DNA of 52,802 nt, taken from contig SVPJ01000012.1 in NCBI GenBank assembly GCA_015065885.1, forward strand, positions 1 to 52,802, written 5' to 3'. The notes under the pieces are model-generated. The model worked only from the letters and a program-made list of their open reading frames with translations, was not told the origin of the DNA and did no database searches. A program made the translations under genes and the position numbers. Below, piece by piece: positions 52,675 to 52,802 of this stretch (its first letter is position 1; every line of letters starts with the position of its first letter). The stretch comes from Oscillospiraceae bacterium (GTDB lineage Bacteria > Bacillota > Clostridia > Oscillospirales > Acutalibacteraceae).

Positions 52675-52802
52675 GTCATCGCGTGCTTTGGGGCATACGG
52701 ATGGATCGGTCCTGTGCGATGGACCGCTGTGAACCATGTCAGGCGGGGAACCGAGCAGCATTAAGCGGTTGGCTCCGTGCGCCGCAGGTAACCGGTTTGT
52801 CC
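52675..52802 (+). ncRNA. ffs: Signal recognition particle RNA (small bacterial type), 3' end cut by window
   Basis: The conserved helix-8 sequence GTGAACCATGTCAGG, CGG-GGAA-CCG and AGCAGCATTAAG is present around 52729-52764: a GGAA tetraloop closed by CGG/CCG and flanked by the GTCAGG and AGCAGC internal-loop strands that bind Ffh. GGATGGATCGG (52699-52709) can pair over 11 positions (several G-U) with CCGGTTTGTCC (52792-52802), so the stem continues past the window edge and the 3' end is missing. No Alu domain is seen before the stem. The exact 5' end is inferred from the promoter. Confidence 0.9.

Overview
The window reads as a chromosomal segment of a Gram-positive anaerobe of the Clostridia, most likely an Oscillospiraceae/Ruminococcaceae-like gut bacterium. 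The support is: a Firmicutes-type split tyrosine-kinase capsule system (CpsB/CpsC/CpsD), LytR-CpsA-Psr and LicD proteins, a dockerin plus cohesin-like modules, a homodimeric glycyl-tRNA synthetase, AGGAGG-type ribosome binding sites with frequent GTG/TTG starts, and consensus TTGACA-17-TATAAT promoters. Most genes are GC-rich; four patches are visibly AT-rich (about 1-1.5 kb, 34.8-37.6 kb and 42.7-46.9 kb, plus parts of some leaders) and look acquired. These are taxonomic inferences; no 16S rRNA is present.

Layout. 1-1.3 kb: tail of an unknown gene, a small lipoprotein, and an XRE repressor divergent from a promoter with two tandem palindromic operators that drives a frame-broken lipoprotein leader. 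1.4-28.3 kb: a long rightward exopolysaccharide/capsule locus with chain-length and tyrosine kinase/phosphatase regulators, LCP ligase, priming transferase, polymerase, glycosyltransferases, LicD, two giant secreted repeat proteins (one a phosphodiester glycosidase), a strongly structured non-coding stretch, flippase, FrhB-like protein, an extracytoplasmic tyrosine phosphatase, a glycosidase-like protein and a histidine phosphatase. 28.3-31.6 kb: a short operon (zinc-ribbon membrane protein, tcdA, rsmE, cohesin-cohesin-dockerin protein) ending in a bidirectional terminator.

31.6-40.0 kb: leftward genes. From the promoter end: glyS, prmA, an MmeI-like type IIG/IIL restriction-modification enzyme, an HTH regulator, a flavodoxin/ferredoxin protein, an ArsC/Spx-like protein, an RlaP-like nucleotidyltransferase and a VWA protein whose ribosome binding site lies in a hairpin. 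40.0-50.2 kb: a rightward type I restriction-modification operon headed by a Fic protein. Its hsdM and hsdR are GC-rich, but the five genes between them (AlbA_2/Schlafen-like protein, coiled-coil membrane protein, hsdS, an AbiTii-like-tail protein, AbiH) are AT-rich and look like an exchangeable defence cassette. 50.2-52.6 kb: AraC regulator and ADP-ribosylglycohydrolase-family enzyme. The window ends inside the SRP RNA gene.

How they fit. The capsule genes form a nearly complete Wzx/Wzy pathway: the priming transferase loads undecaprenyl phosphate, GT2/GT4 enzymes and LicD build and decorate the repeat unit, the flippase and polymerase export and polymerise it, CpsB/C/D control length, and the LCP protein probably attaches it to peptidoglycan. 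The most novel-looking parts are the defence cassette nested inside the type I operon, the structured element at 22.38-22.60 kb, and the small cohesin-dockerin protein. All functional calls rest on reading motifs by eye; no database search was run.
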